Positions 39,078 to 50,460 of a stretch of DNA of 64,000 bases are shown piece after piece. Below the pieces are notes generated by a model that was not told the DNA's origin, ran no database searches, and saw only the letters and a program-made list of their open reading frames with translations. The translations under genes were made by a program, and so were the position numbers. Within the stretch, counting starts at the first letter, position 1. Every line of letters begins with the position of its first letter. This DNA comes from Ascidia mentula (lineage: Eukaryota > Chordata > Ascidiacea > Phlebobranchia > Ascidiidae), in contig OX387201.1 of NCBI GenBank assembly GCA_947561715.1, positions 439,001-503,000 on the forward strand, written 5' to 3'.

Positions 39078-42000
39078 CTATTCCTCCAACTGCTGTTTTA
39101 AAATGTCAAACATTTCACTGATTTCTTTATCTGCCTCTGGTGCCTTCCCAATGAAGGCAAGAGCTACAGTTCCATGGAGGCTCTTTGGTAGGTACTGGAG
39201 TTTATGAGCTTTACCGAGGTTTCGAAGTCGCTCAGATAATAAGATCTGTGAGAGATAAAACAGCTTGGTTAAACACAAAGCATGTAATTAGAAAAAAACA
39301 GTCCAAAAAAATGTACACACTGAATCATCACGCAAGGGGTCGTATCCACAAGCAACGATGTAAGTGAAAGGCAGCTTGGCCAGTGACTCGTCTGAAGCCA
39401 TAAGTGGGGCCATGCGTTCATCCAGCATAAGATTTTGAATTTTGCTCCTGGTTGAAGCATCCAATCCACGATTTCCTGATATTCTCTGATGCTTTTTGTA
39501 TTTAGAACATCGAAATCTGGTGGAAATTACCACAGTTACACAAAAAATGAATAATTTGGACACTAAACTGTTTTCATTAATATTGATTCAAATCGAACTA
39601 AATTTCCAAACATAGCAATCAACTTGGATTAAGTGAAATTTTTATCAAAACCAAACCCTTCTGTAAAAAACCCTATATATGATATTCAAATGTTTCGAAC
39701 AAAACTGTTACTTGGTTGGTAGTTTATCTTCATTTACAAGTTCAAGTTGCTTGGCAACCTCTGGGTTGTTTGGGTCAACATGTTCATTGTTGGCAAGAGC
39801 AGCTACTAGTTCTGGTCTTCCATCGAAACTTTAAAAAAACAACGACAGTTTATGTTTAAAGTGCATGCATAGTTCTGGAAAATCAAAGGCGAACTTACCC
39901 CATATAAGACAACCAAAACTTTGGCATGAGATTTTTCAGAAGTACATAATTGGAGTTTTGTCTGTAACTTGGAAGCATCAAGTCTATCATTTGTAGAGCT
40001 GGATATATCAGACATAGCATCTTTGGTGTATGAGGGATATCTTTCATATTATGCATTGTCATAGCCACCGCCATTGCAATATTGGAACCTGTTTCAGCAA
40101 CAGAAGTAATGCCTTTTTTAAAGCTAGAACGTAGTGTGTCCTTGCATACGTTTATTGTTGGCGATTAAAATACAACTCCAAAAAATTTACGAATTTAACA
40201 TTTGGAAGCATACCTGCACTGTCACCAGCTATGACAATCTTGTGAGGGTCGACATTATATGTTGCAGCTTGTTGAAAAAACTCCAATGTGCCATGGAGAG
40301 AGTCTTCATATGGAATGGGGAAGGGGTAATTTGGGGCTCTTCGATATCTTCACAAATTATTATCAGATGTTAATGACGGTCTAACAACTTACAATATGCT
40401 TTCATCAAATCACACAGGTTAAAGTTTTAAATCAGTGTTTCTCAAACTTTTTTTTCTGCACCGGCCTCCAAACACCTTAGGCCGGGTCCACACTCACGCT
40501 TTGCGCCAGCCGATTCTTTGATTGTTTTAATGTCCCGAGCGTACGCCCGCACGTCGGCGTAAATGAAACAAACAAAGAATCCGCCGGCGCAAAGCGTGAG
40601 TGTGGAACCGGCCTAAGTCATTTAACAACGCCCAACAGAACAGACAAAAAACATAACAAATTTATTTGTTGCTTGTTAATTAAGTTCGTTGTGACGTCAG
40701 AATCGATAACTTCTAGTTCAGCATGCGAGAAAAAACCTTTTTGTGGTTGCGTACCACTTGGAGGTAAAACAATTTCGTCGTGTACCACCTAATTGAGTGT
40801 TACAAAGTAACCTAAGGGATGAACTATCGGAAATTTTGAAATCAGTTTTACCGCCAATAACGGAAAGGTGCTCACGTACCACCTGGAATGCGGTCGCGTA
40901 CTACTAGTTGTACACGTACCACCGGTTGGAAAACACTGACTTGCGCTATGAAAGAAAATTTGCCCGGTCACCAAGCTCCCACAAAGCGCTCATTTATTTC
41001 CTATTGCGCCCCCCAATCGCCCATTTGGTCTCCAGCGCCCCCTGTACGATTGCAAACGCCTCCAGGGGGGCGCTGGTGCCCACTTTGGGAACCACTGTTA
41101 TACACTAATCTGCTGTAAAATAACAATATTGTTGCTGATAGTATCTTATAAATATTAACATACTCTGGGGACATGACAACCAATCCAGACCTTTTTGCCA
41201 GGTGTGCAAGAAACATTGAGTAGCTTTCTGAGAAAAATTTGTTTTAGGCATTAAAAGTAGTTTCAAAATGATTGGAAACGCTATAAATAAACAACAAATC
41301 AAGACATGCAAGTTCATGGAAGGCCAAATGCAGACCTGCAGAGTACATCGCAATATTCCCAATTCATTATCTTTTTAACTTATTGGTAGGTTGGTGCTTC
41401 TGTAGAACATTACAATAATGTACTTAAATACAGTATTTAAAATAAATGAGGAACTTACCAACATTCCCAACTGTCCAACCTCCCCCATGGTAATGAACAA
41501 TTGCTGGACCTGGCTGCTCCCGAGTTTGAAATTCTGTGGATAATTTTTTAATAATAAAATGACAATTTGCTATTGTTGTGGAAGTTGTAGCATAATTTGG
41601 CAATTGCATTTTCAAAATTATACTCTAAATTATTATTTTTGTCATAACAGTATGAAATAAATGATTTTAACATGTGAAGTAAAAAGTTTCAACAATACCT
41701 TTAGGAACAAACACAGTACACTTTACTCCAGCAAGTGTAATGTCTTCTACTTTTATTCCGTTTGGTGGAACAAGTTTCTTCTTCCGTAACATATTGTATG
41801 GTTTCCATCTTGAATACCCGAACAGCTCAAAAATATCACCCTTCAATAAAGTACCAAACAATTTAACTCTGGATTTTATTGTGATAAAAGTTGGAAAATT
41901 CAATTAAGTCAGCATGGTTGTTGAAAAGTTTACACAGTGAATGGTTTTGTACCAGATGGTTGCAAATTGATATTTATCGAAACTTTAAACTAGGAAAGCA

Positions 42001-42180
42001 TGGGCTTGGATAACCACAAAAACCAGACTTTTAACTTACCAAAAATTCAATAAATGAAATAAAATCTGACAGAATTTGTGAAACCCAATAATCTGCTGTG
42101 TCACCAGGAATTGGATGATGAATGAGGAAAAAAACAAAACAAAAAAACACCACTAGTATTAAAATTACCACCCCTAACAT
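39078..42180 (-). CDS. Arylacetamide deacetylase-like carboxylesterase, gene A
   Basis: Nine exons give 408 aa: 42180-42040, 41840-41699, 41533-41459, 41227-41164, 40347-40214, 40088-39899, 39828-39712, 39516-39321, 39245-39078. A hormone-sensitive-lipase family alpha/beta hydrolase of the AADAC/NCEH1 group; in vertebrates these are ER membrane enzymes that hydrolyse lipid or drug esters. The N-terminal MLGVVILILVVFFCF is a membrane anchor. Oxyanion motif HGGGW lies near residues 110-114. The nucleophile elbow is GDSAG (about 181-185), the acid lies in YDPLRDD near 350 and the histidine in PKSLHGT near 377. The intron between exons 4 and 5 carries hAT-like debris and a foldback element. First of three tandem copies. 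Confidence 0.92.
40434..41097. mobile_element. Degraded hAT-like termini, apparently nested
   Basis: The left boundary CAGTGTTTCTCAAAC at 40434 resembles a hAT end. Matching inverted ends are seen at about 40921-40939 (GGTTGGAAAACACTG) and at about 41078-41097 (TTTGGGAACCACTG). I found no matching 8-bp target duplication for either pairing. No transposase frame. Best read as overlapping remnants of at least two old non-autonomous elements. Confidence 0.55.
40479..40614. repeat. Foldback element, copy 2
   Basis: Left arm 40479-40507 (AGGCCGGGTCCACACTCACG and onward) is the reverse complement of 40586-40614 with one mismatch, and pairing continues imperfectly inward to about 50 bp per arm (GATTCTTTG against CAAAGAATC). 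Same family as 8634-8716, which looks like a shortened derivative. It lies inside the hAT-like debris. Confidence 0.8.
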
Positions 42181-42761
42181 ATTACCTAGAATTCAAGAAG
42201 TGTTAAAAAGTGAACTGGTAACATGAAAATGCTGAAATATTAAACACCTGCTGCACAGCATGTGACCTACTTAATAAAATTAAAATTTGAGTGTGGTTTA
42301 ATTCAAACAAAATTAAATTAAAATAGCAAAGCACATCGAATTAATATTGCAAAGCACATGATACATCCAATAAATTGCTAAAGCAACAAATAGGCAGTAG
42401 TAAATAGATTGAAATGACAAATTGAAAAACATTGAACTTTAAGCACATGGCATCACAATTCACACAAAATCTGAAACAATTGCAAACAAATTATTGAATT
42501 GCTGTAATAATATCTTAAAGACCATTTTTTAGGGCACATTAAATTTGGCAAAAGTCAACAATGAGGAATTATGTCATCAGTCTAACAAAAGTTAATCAAA
42601 GTTAAGAAGTTAAAAAAGCACAAGGTTAAAGAGGTATATCAATGTTTCAGAAGCCAATTAAAATCAGAGTTCAGTTATTTTTGAGGTATTAACAAGCAAA
42701 TGTGTAGTTAGTGCTACAAGAAAACAAGCATTGTTTTGTGGATCTTATAATTTGTCCCATT

Positions 42762-45632
42762 TCAATCCTCCAACTGTTGTTTGAAAATGTCAAACATTTC
42801 ACTGATTTCTTTATCTGTCTCAGGTGCCTCCCCAATGACAGCAAGAGCTACAGTTGCATGGAGGCTCTTTGGTAGGTACTGAAGTTTATGAGATTTACCG
42901 AGGTTTTGAAGTCGCTCAGATAATAAGATCTGTAAGAAATAAAACAGCTTGGTTAAACACAAAGTATATAATGAGAAAAAAACAGTCCAAAAAATGTACA
43001 CACTGAATCATCACGCAAGGGGTCGTATCCACAAGCAACAATGTAAGTGAAGGGCAGCTTGGCCAGTGACTCGTCTGAAGCCATAAGTGGAGCCATGCGT
43101 TCATCCAGCATAAGATTTTGAATTTTGCTCCTGGTTGAAGCATCCAATCCACGATTTCCTGATACCCTCTGATGCTTTTTGTATTTAGAACATCGAAATC
43201 TGATGGAAATTACCACAATTGCATAAAAAATGAATAATTTGGACACTAAACTGTTTTCATTGAATATTGATTCAAATCGAACTAAATTTCCAAACATAGC
43301 AATTAACTTGGATTAAGTGAAATTTTTATCAAAACCAAACCTTCTGTAAAAAACCCTATATATGATATTCAAATGTTTCGAACAAAACTGTTACTTGGTT
43401 GGTAGTTTATCTTCATTTACAAGTTCAAGTTGCTTGGCAACCTCTGGGTTGTTTGGGTCAACATGTTCATTGTTGGCAAGAGCAGCTACTAGTTCTGGTC
43501 TTCCATCGAAACTTTAAAAAAACAACGACAGTTTATGCTTAAAAGCAAAAAAACAAAAAGTGTTTTTTTGTTTGGTAAGATTTCACATATTTAAGAAAAT
43601 CTTACGGTTAAAATCAAAGTCGATCTTACCCCATATAAGACAACCAAAACTTTGGAATGAGATTTTTCAGAAGTACATAATTGGAGTTTTGTCTGTAACT
43701 TGGAAGCATCAAGTCTATCATTTGTAGAGCTGGATATATGAGACATAGCATCTTTGGTGTATAAGGAATATCTTTCATTTTTTGCATTGTCATAACCACC
43801 GCCATCGCAATATTGGAACCTGTTGAAGTAAGAAAATTTTGGTGTGAATAAGTTAATTGTTTATTTTGTTTAAATAAGCGTTTTATTTATTTTTGGAAAC
43901 GCCCTATTCTTTTTATTTAGTCCATTCTGATTGTGAAAAATGCATGCCACAGTGCAAGAGGCAATAAAATGTTGACAATATGATTAACATTGTGCTGTGG
44001 CATGTCTTTTTGGGCAGGTTTTCACCACGTTTTACATTGCAATATTGAAGAAATCCACTCCAGAATACAATATGAAATCTTGGAAATAATACCTGAACTG
44101 TCACCAGATATGATAATCTTGTGTGGGTCAACATTATGCGTTGCAGCTTGTTGAAAAAACTCCAACGTGCTATGGAGACAGTCTTCATATGGAATAGGAA
44201 AGGGAAATTTTGGCGCCTTTCGAAATCTGCTCAGATATATGGAGTGTTCCTTTACACAATGGCCTGACATTTATATAAATAGTTTCTACCAACATAATAC
44301 ACAAATACCAAATTCTGTTTTGTATATTTGGGTAATTTAAGCTAAAAGGGTGGCGATAACTGAGTAATTGTTGCTAGTACTTTGATTTTTTGAAAATGAT
44401 TGTTATATAAACATTTACATACTCTGGAGACATGACAACCAATCCAGATCTTTGAGCCAGGTGAGCAAGAAACATTGAATAGCTTTCTGCAAAATACATC
44501 AACACAGGAGAATTTTGTTTGGACAGTAAAAGCAATCAAACATAATTACAGCTTGCTAAACTGTTCGGAGGTATGCCAAGATATCATGCATGTCAAACAA
44601 CTTGTTGCACTAAATGATTAGATTGACAAAGGGAACTTACCAACATTCCCTATTGTCCAACCTCCTCCATGGTAATGAACAATTGCTGGACCTGGGTACT
44701 CCCGAGTTTGAAATTCTGCAGGTAATTAAAACTTGATTTGTTTCATAATAAATTTGTCTAGTTGGGTGTTTCATGAGAAAATTTAAATTCAGTGCCAAAG
44801 CTGTATTGCACTTAGATTGAGATCTCTTAACCTGGGGTTTGTGAGCAGAAGCATTCCTTTTATTCAAATTTTTAAATACTTTTGTTTTCAAATTTTTTTT
44901 TTAATCTTTACCGCTTTTGACACACATTTTGTTATTTTAAGGAAATCTGTCACAAAGCAAATAGATTGTAGAGGTCTATGACCACAAAAAATTGCGAACC
45001 ATTGGTTCAAAGAAAAGGCACAGCTAAATTTATTTGTAATTTTCTGGGTCTGACATTGTAAAATATTTTGTACAGAACCAGAATGAGGTCAAATACAAGA
45101 GAAACATTTTGTTACCATGGAAACTTCATCACCTTTTGAAATAAAAACACGACATTCTACTCCAGCAAGTGATACATCTTCTACTTTCATGCCTTCGGGT
45201 GATATAAGTTTAATGTATGGAAACCTACTATATGGAGCCCATCTTGAATATCCCAGGAACTCTGAAATATCAGCCTAGCAAAAAATAACAAACATGTTTA
45301 TCAGTGAATTAGTAATCAATTGTTTCTATCTCTACAACCACCAATGAATTTTATTTCAATTGTTTGTGGGGTATTTTGTATAAACATTTTCCATCAGGAA
45401 GTTAAATTGAACCAATTAGTTCCTGCAAAAGTTGAGATGAAAATATGATGATTTACAAAAAAACCTAAGTTAATTGCAAAACATCACTCACCAGAACTTC
45501 AAACAATCCAAAAAAGTCTGATAGAATTAGTGAAGCCCGAAAATCTGCTGTGTCACCAGGAATTGGATGATGAAGGAGGTAAAAAGTAAAACAAAAAAAC
45601 ACAACCAGGATCAAAATTACCACCCCTAACAT
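42762..45632 (-). CDS. Arylacetamide deacetylase-like gene B, frameshifted (possible pseudogene)
   Basis: Nine exons mirror gene A: 45632-45492, 45275-45133, 44715-44641, 44486-44423, 44226-44093, 43819-43630, 43511-43395, 43199-43004, 42929-42762. Anchor MLGVVILILVVFFCFTFYLL, HGGGW, GDSSG, YDPLRDD and PKSLHAT are all present. Exon 2 is 143 bp against 142 bp in gene A: a run of four C at 45238-45241 adds one base and throws the frame off. Everything downstream reads correctly after that base, so this is either a sequencing or assembly slip in a short homopolymer or a very young lesion. The last three exons and their introns are almost identical to gene A, while exon 2 is clearly diverged. Confidence 0.8.
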
Positions 45633-45801
45633 TATATCTAAAATTTAGGAATTTTCAGAGTTGAACAGGAACAAATTTAATTAATGCTCTTAACATTTGC
45701 ATAAAAACAAGTTTGCATAAAAGTTGCATAAACAATTATAGCACAGTAACACAAATAAATTATTATAAAAATAATTTGAACACACAACAATATTTGCAGC
45801 A

Positions 45802-48800
45802 TCAGTTTTCTAAATGGTCTTTGATCTTTCGGAAAAATATTCTGTTTTGCTCTGCATGGTATAGGTCTTTGCTTAAAGGCCCAATAGAAGCAGCAGCATG
45901 AAGACTTTCTGGCAAATGCTGAAGAGTAGTTTTCTTTCCAAAATATTTCAGCCTCTCGTGCAGGATGATCTAAAACAACAACACTTAATATATTGCCACA
46001 GTGTTTTTGGTGATGGGAGAACAATTGCTTGCAGCCTCAAAGGCTTTCAATGAACATTTTCTGTAAGGCGGAGCTCTCCCACCTGGGTTCCATGGAACCC
46101 TAGTGTTCCGGGAAGCACTCCCAGAGGTTTCATCAACTCTTAGGGTTACATTAAGGTCATCAAATCATGACATTAATAACATTAAATATCACTGGGTTAC
46201 ACTAAAATATTCTGATAAACTTCAAAGAATTAATTTGCAGAAAGTGTGAGCGTTAAACAATTGGGGTTCTGTAATATTTGCTGATTTACTCCCAAGGTTT
46301 TAGTGGCGCCAATATGTTAAAGAAAACTGTTTAAGGTTGCAAACTGTAAGTGGTTTTTACAAATCACAAACCACCATAGTCGACTAGGGCAAAACTCCAC
46401 AGTTGAAACAGCTGCCTTGTTATGATGTGTGAGAGGTTTAAGTTATTCACCCCATCATCGCGGAGTGGATCGTATTCACAGACAAGGGTGTGAGTGTAGG
46501 GAAGCTTCTTCAAAACTTCATCAGAAATTAACAGAGGGGCAATTCTTTCATCCAGCATCATTTTAATCAGAAACGATTTTGTTTCTGCGTCCAACAGTTT
46601 TTTGGCCTCGGATGGTATCAAAGCTGGAGTTGGGTCATACAGCCTTTTCTTAAATCTGGGAAAATATTTTTATGCTTTGATAACGATCCATGCTCGCATG
46701 AGCATATTAGTTAAAAGTTGTTGTGGTCTGTAGGTACACACAAATATCGGCTACGCAAACTGTACAAACAATATATTTACCTTTTGTGGTGGCTGGCAAT
46801 GTGCCTTCCAATTAAAAGTATTATAAACTAAAACCTCACCCTTTTACCTTAACTGAAACCATTTACTAATGGCAATTATTAACCGACAATTTTGAGTCTG
46901 AAGCCAGTCAATCACCAACCTACCCCAGTATAGTTAATGTTTACCTTGCAGGGACCTTTGCTTCTCCCACAAGGTCAAACTTTTCTGCAATCTTCTGATT
47001 AGCAAAATCAAGATGGCCGTTTTCACATATTACTTCTGCCAATGGATACTTAGAACTCAACCTAGGGAAAATGTGATTACAATGTTGCCACCATTCTTAA
47101 CCAAATTTGAAATTGCATGACACATTTATTCCCAATCTGTTTTAAATATGCATGAATATGGAAAGAAGTTTTAAAAACTTTTATTGTTTTTGAAGATAAA
47201 TTAGTTGTTAAAGTATTTAAATTGAAAACATTTTCCATGCCATGTTAATTTACCCGATATAACTTAGAAAAAACTTTGGAATGAGGTCCTTGGAAAACAT
47301 GAACTCTCTGTTCTGAACATAGCTGGGAAGGAGATAGTTTATCATTTGTAACTTGGGATAGATAAGAGCTTGCATTGCTGGGGTTTGAACCTGCAACCCT
47401 GCAGCTTTTCTTTTCACCAGTTCAACAGTGACTGCCATTGCAAGATTGCCACCTAAACACAAGATGCTATGTTATTTGGAAACAAATTCATCCATCACAG
47501 TTCACTATGTTGTCAAGGTAACAAAACTTCAGCAATAGGTTTTATGACTAATTTTTGATATGAAATGATCATGCAAAGTTCCAAGGTCATTTATAGCAGT
47601 GACACCATAATTTTTTTGCAGTTACAAACTCTTTTCAGGAGTGAAGTTTGCAAACCCCTTCTTATACATTTAAACTCTCTTTAAAAGTTACATAAAATTT
47701 GTTCTTATCTGTATTTTTGTAAGTAGTAAATGATGTTTAATCCTTCCTACTTTTTTTCATTTTTTTTCACATCATTTCGTTTGTAAGATATGTGCCTGAA
47801 ATTCTTGCATGTAAGTAAGTTGCACATTTCTTGAATAAAGATTGATGTGACAGAAATATTAGGTAGGATTCAACACCAAGAATAAAAAAAGAACAAAATG
47901 TATTTAAGGAAAACGCTGTTACTCCTTGTCAGAACCCTCTGAAACCACCCCATAGTACCAAATAATAGGAACACACCTGCACTGTCACCAGATAAGCTGA
48001 TTTTCTCTGGGTTCACATTAAATTCCTTTGCTCTGTTCAAAAACTCCAAAGTGCTATTCAAGCAGTCCTCAAAAGGTACAGGAAACGCATGCTCAGGAGC
48101 AAGTCTATATCTGTAATGAAGGAACGGGTCTGTAATTAAGGAACTGACATTTTAAGTACAAGATTGAAGAAATGAGTTTTAAACTTACTCTGGTGACATA
48201 ACCAAAAATCCAGTTTCCTCTGCAGCTGATACAAGAAGTGGAAGATACAGATCTAATAAAAATTGGTTAAATAAAAACCAACATTCTACAAGTATAAGCT
48301 GCAAGTAAATATATATTAAAGTAACATTTTGTATAATACATTGAGTAATAAACTTAAAAATTGTGTTCTATTTGTAAAATATCATCAATTCAGGTTTTTG
48401 TCATCAAATTATTTTGAATTTAAATTTTATAATCTTACCCACATTACCAAACACCCAACCACCTCCATGGTACATGACTATTGCTGGACCAGGTTTTTCT
48501 CTTTCTTTAAAACCTTACAAAAAATTGGGTATAGGGTCAACAAAGCATACAAATGCATAAAACCATTTCAAACAACATAAATAAAAGTCAGTGTTATTGT
48601 TAAGTACCTTCAGGTATAACAAGAACACTTTCCACTCCATGAAACATGTGTTTTTCTATGATCATACCATCAGGAACATTTAGGAATGTTGGAAGAGGTA
48701 TTTTTCCAGCACCAGGGTAAGCCCACCATCTGTTAAAACCTAGAGATTCTGCAACTTTGCCCTGTAAACATGTTCACATTGGAGTAAACAGAGTAATACT

Positions 48801-49212
48801 ATAGTATTGGTTGTCGTAATTCAAGGTTATGTTTTACATCTTATATTCCCAGCAATAACCAATGCATAAAGTTTATAGATGTTTTCTTCAACACGTTATT
48901 TTGTGGTGTTGTCAATGTTTTTTGAGGCATTGATTACAGTTTCAGTGCTGTATTCAGATGAAAAAATTGAATGAAATGGTTAACTTTTGGGGGGCTCCTA
49001 TATTAAACTTGGTTGAAATAACAATTTGATGTAAAATGGTGCAATATTTGGATAACTACAAAAAAAAAGATTACCATCGTTTCGGAAAATGCAAGAATGT
49101 CTGTCAACACTTGAAAGAGGATAGGGTCTTGAACCTTCGCTGGAATTGGGTGATGGATAATGTAACCAAACGCAATGGCTATTAAAGCCACAACGAACGC
49201 GATTTTCTTCAT
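45802..49212 (-). CDS. Arylacetamide deacetylase-like carboxylesterase, gene C
   Basis: Nine exons give 414 aa: 49212-49075, 48761-48608, 48504-48439, 48252-48189, 48110-47977, 47452-47254, 47061-46945, 46655-46451, 45969-45802. Same exon plan and splice phases as genes A and B but clearly diverged in sequence, so it is the older duplicate. N-terminal anchor MKKIAFVVALIAIAFGYII; HGGGW near residue 110; GDSAG near 181-185; YDPLRDDG near 351-358; histidine in PESLHAA near 382. The enzyme is predicted active. Gene B's start lies only about 170 bp downstream of its stop. Confidence 0.92.
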
Positions 49213-50460
49213 AGCAAATTTAAAAGTTTAAGTTGAACTAAGTTTATGGGTCACGTACATTTTGCTGATTTTGCAAAGTGCTTTTTTGTTTACATTTTCA
49301 TGCATTACTGAGTACGAACATTCCCCTAAAGTATTTTCCTATAAGTTTTTTTCGATGGGGGTGGGCTCTAAAACAATTGTTTGCGAATGTATTTAAATAC
49401 TTAAATTGCATCAAAAAACTTTTTGGAAAGTTAAACTTAACGTAGTATCATTTTTTGAAACCATAAAGTTAAAATTATTTATTCTAGCTTCCAGATATTT
49501 CAAAGCAAATTAGTGGTGCAAAAAAGTACAGAACTAATACATTTTCGTCTTTGTGGTACGGAGTCGTCCAGTTTTTGACTTGATTCAGAATTTGACACAG
49601 ACAACTATTATATAAATTTTACCGTTTTGTCATAGGATGGCGTGTCCAATCAACCGTAAAACAACAAAAAAAATACCGGAACGGCAGACGGAGAAATGTT
49701 GAAGATGTTTTGTCTTGTAAGTGTTTCCTGTGGCTACAATTGTTTGGGTTTCTATGTTTGCTGTGTATATCCCGTCTTATTGGAAGGGAAAGTTTGTGTC
49801 TACAAAGTGGTTTTGGTTTAGTAATTAAAGTGAACATGGATCCGACTTCAACGCCGCGCTAATTGCCGTTAATTCCAGAGGTTTCTTCAACAAGCGTAAA
49901 TTTTCCTTATTGGTGCTTGGTACTTTTCTTTTAACAATTTATGCTTGTGCCTAAACCTTTATTTTCCTTCCAAAACGTGGATTTACCGCTGCGCAACACA
50001 CGTTTTATGGAAGAACTCCTATTCAAACCAATTCAGTTTCGCCCAAACGTTAACCTGCAGGTTGCAGCTTTGTAACGTCAGACCCATTGATGTTGTGAAG
50101 TCAGATCCATAAATAGTTTTAATAATCTTATAATTGCATTATATACCCTTAGTTTTGTGTTTATGTTGATATATATTTTGCTTTGAACCCGCATGCCTAA
50201 TTGAAACTGAGTTGTTTGAATTTTCTCGTCAAACTGCATAAAAAAATTACACTTCATTGATATACGACAATATCAATTTATTTTTGTATTCAAGATTTAC
50301 CAAAAAAATTCTCCACAGAAACTATAAACTTCACAATCATGCTTTTCTTTTTAGAACTTAATCATGTACTTAGAATCCGGAATAAATTTGGAATCATTCT
50401 TTATTCAGTTGTGCCTTTTTAGTAAAACAAATAATTGACATGTTTACAATGTGGTGTTAA
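49213..50460. other. Shared upstream region of deacetylase C and RNF144
   Basis: Divergent genes flank this 1.25-kb AT-rich stretch, so it should hold both promoters. No TATA element or repeat stands out. A 72-codon minus frame at 49619-49837 has no supporting feature. Confidence 0.4.

Noticed and set aside
46066-46150. hAT-like segment GGTTCCATGGAACCCTAG in a deacetylase C intron
   Set aside because: Only one internal-type motif is visible, with no ends or target duplication, so it was not called as an element.
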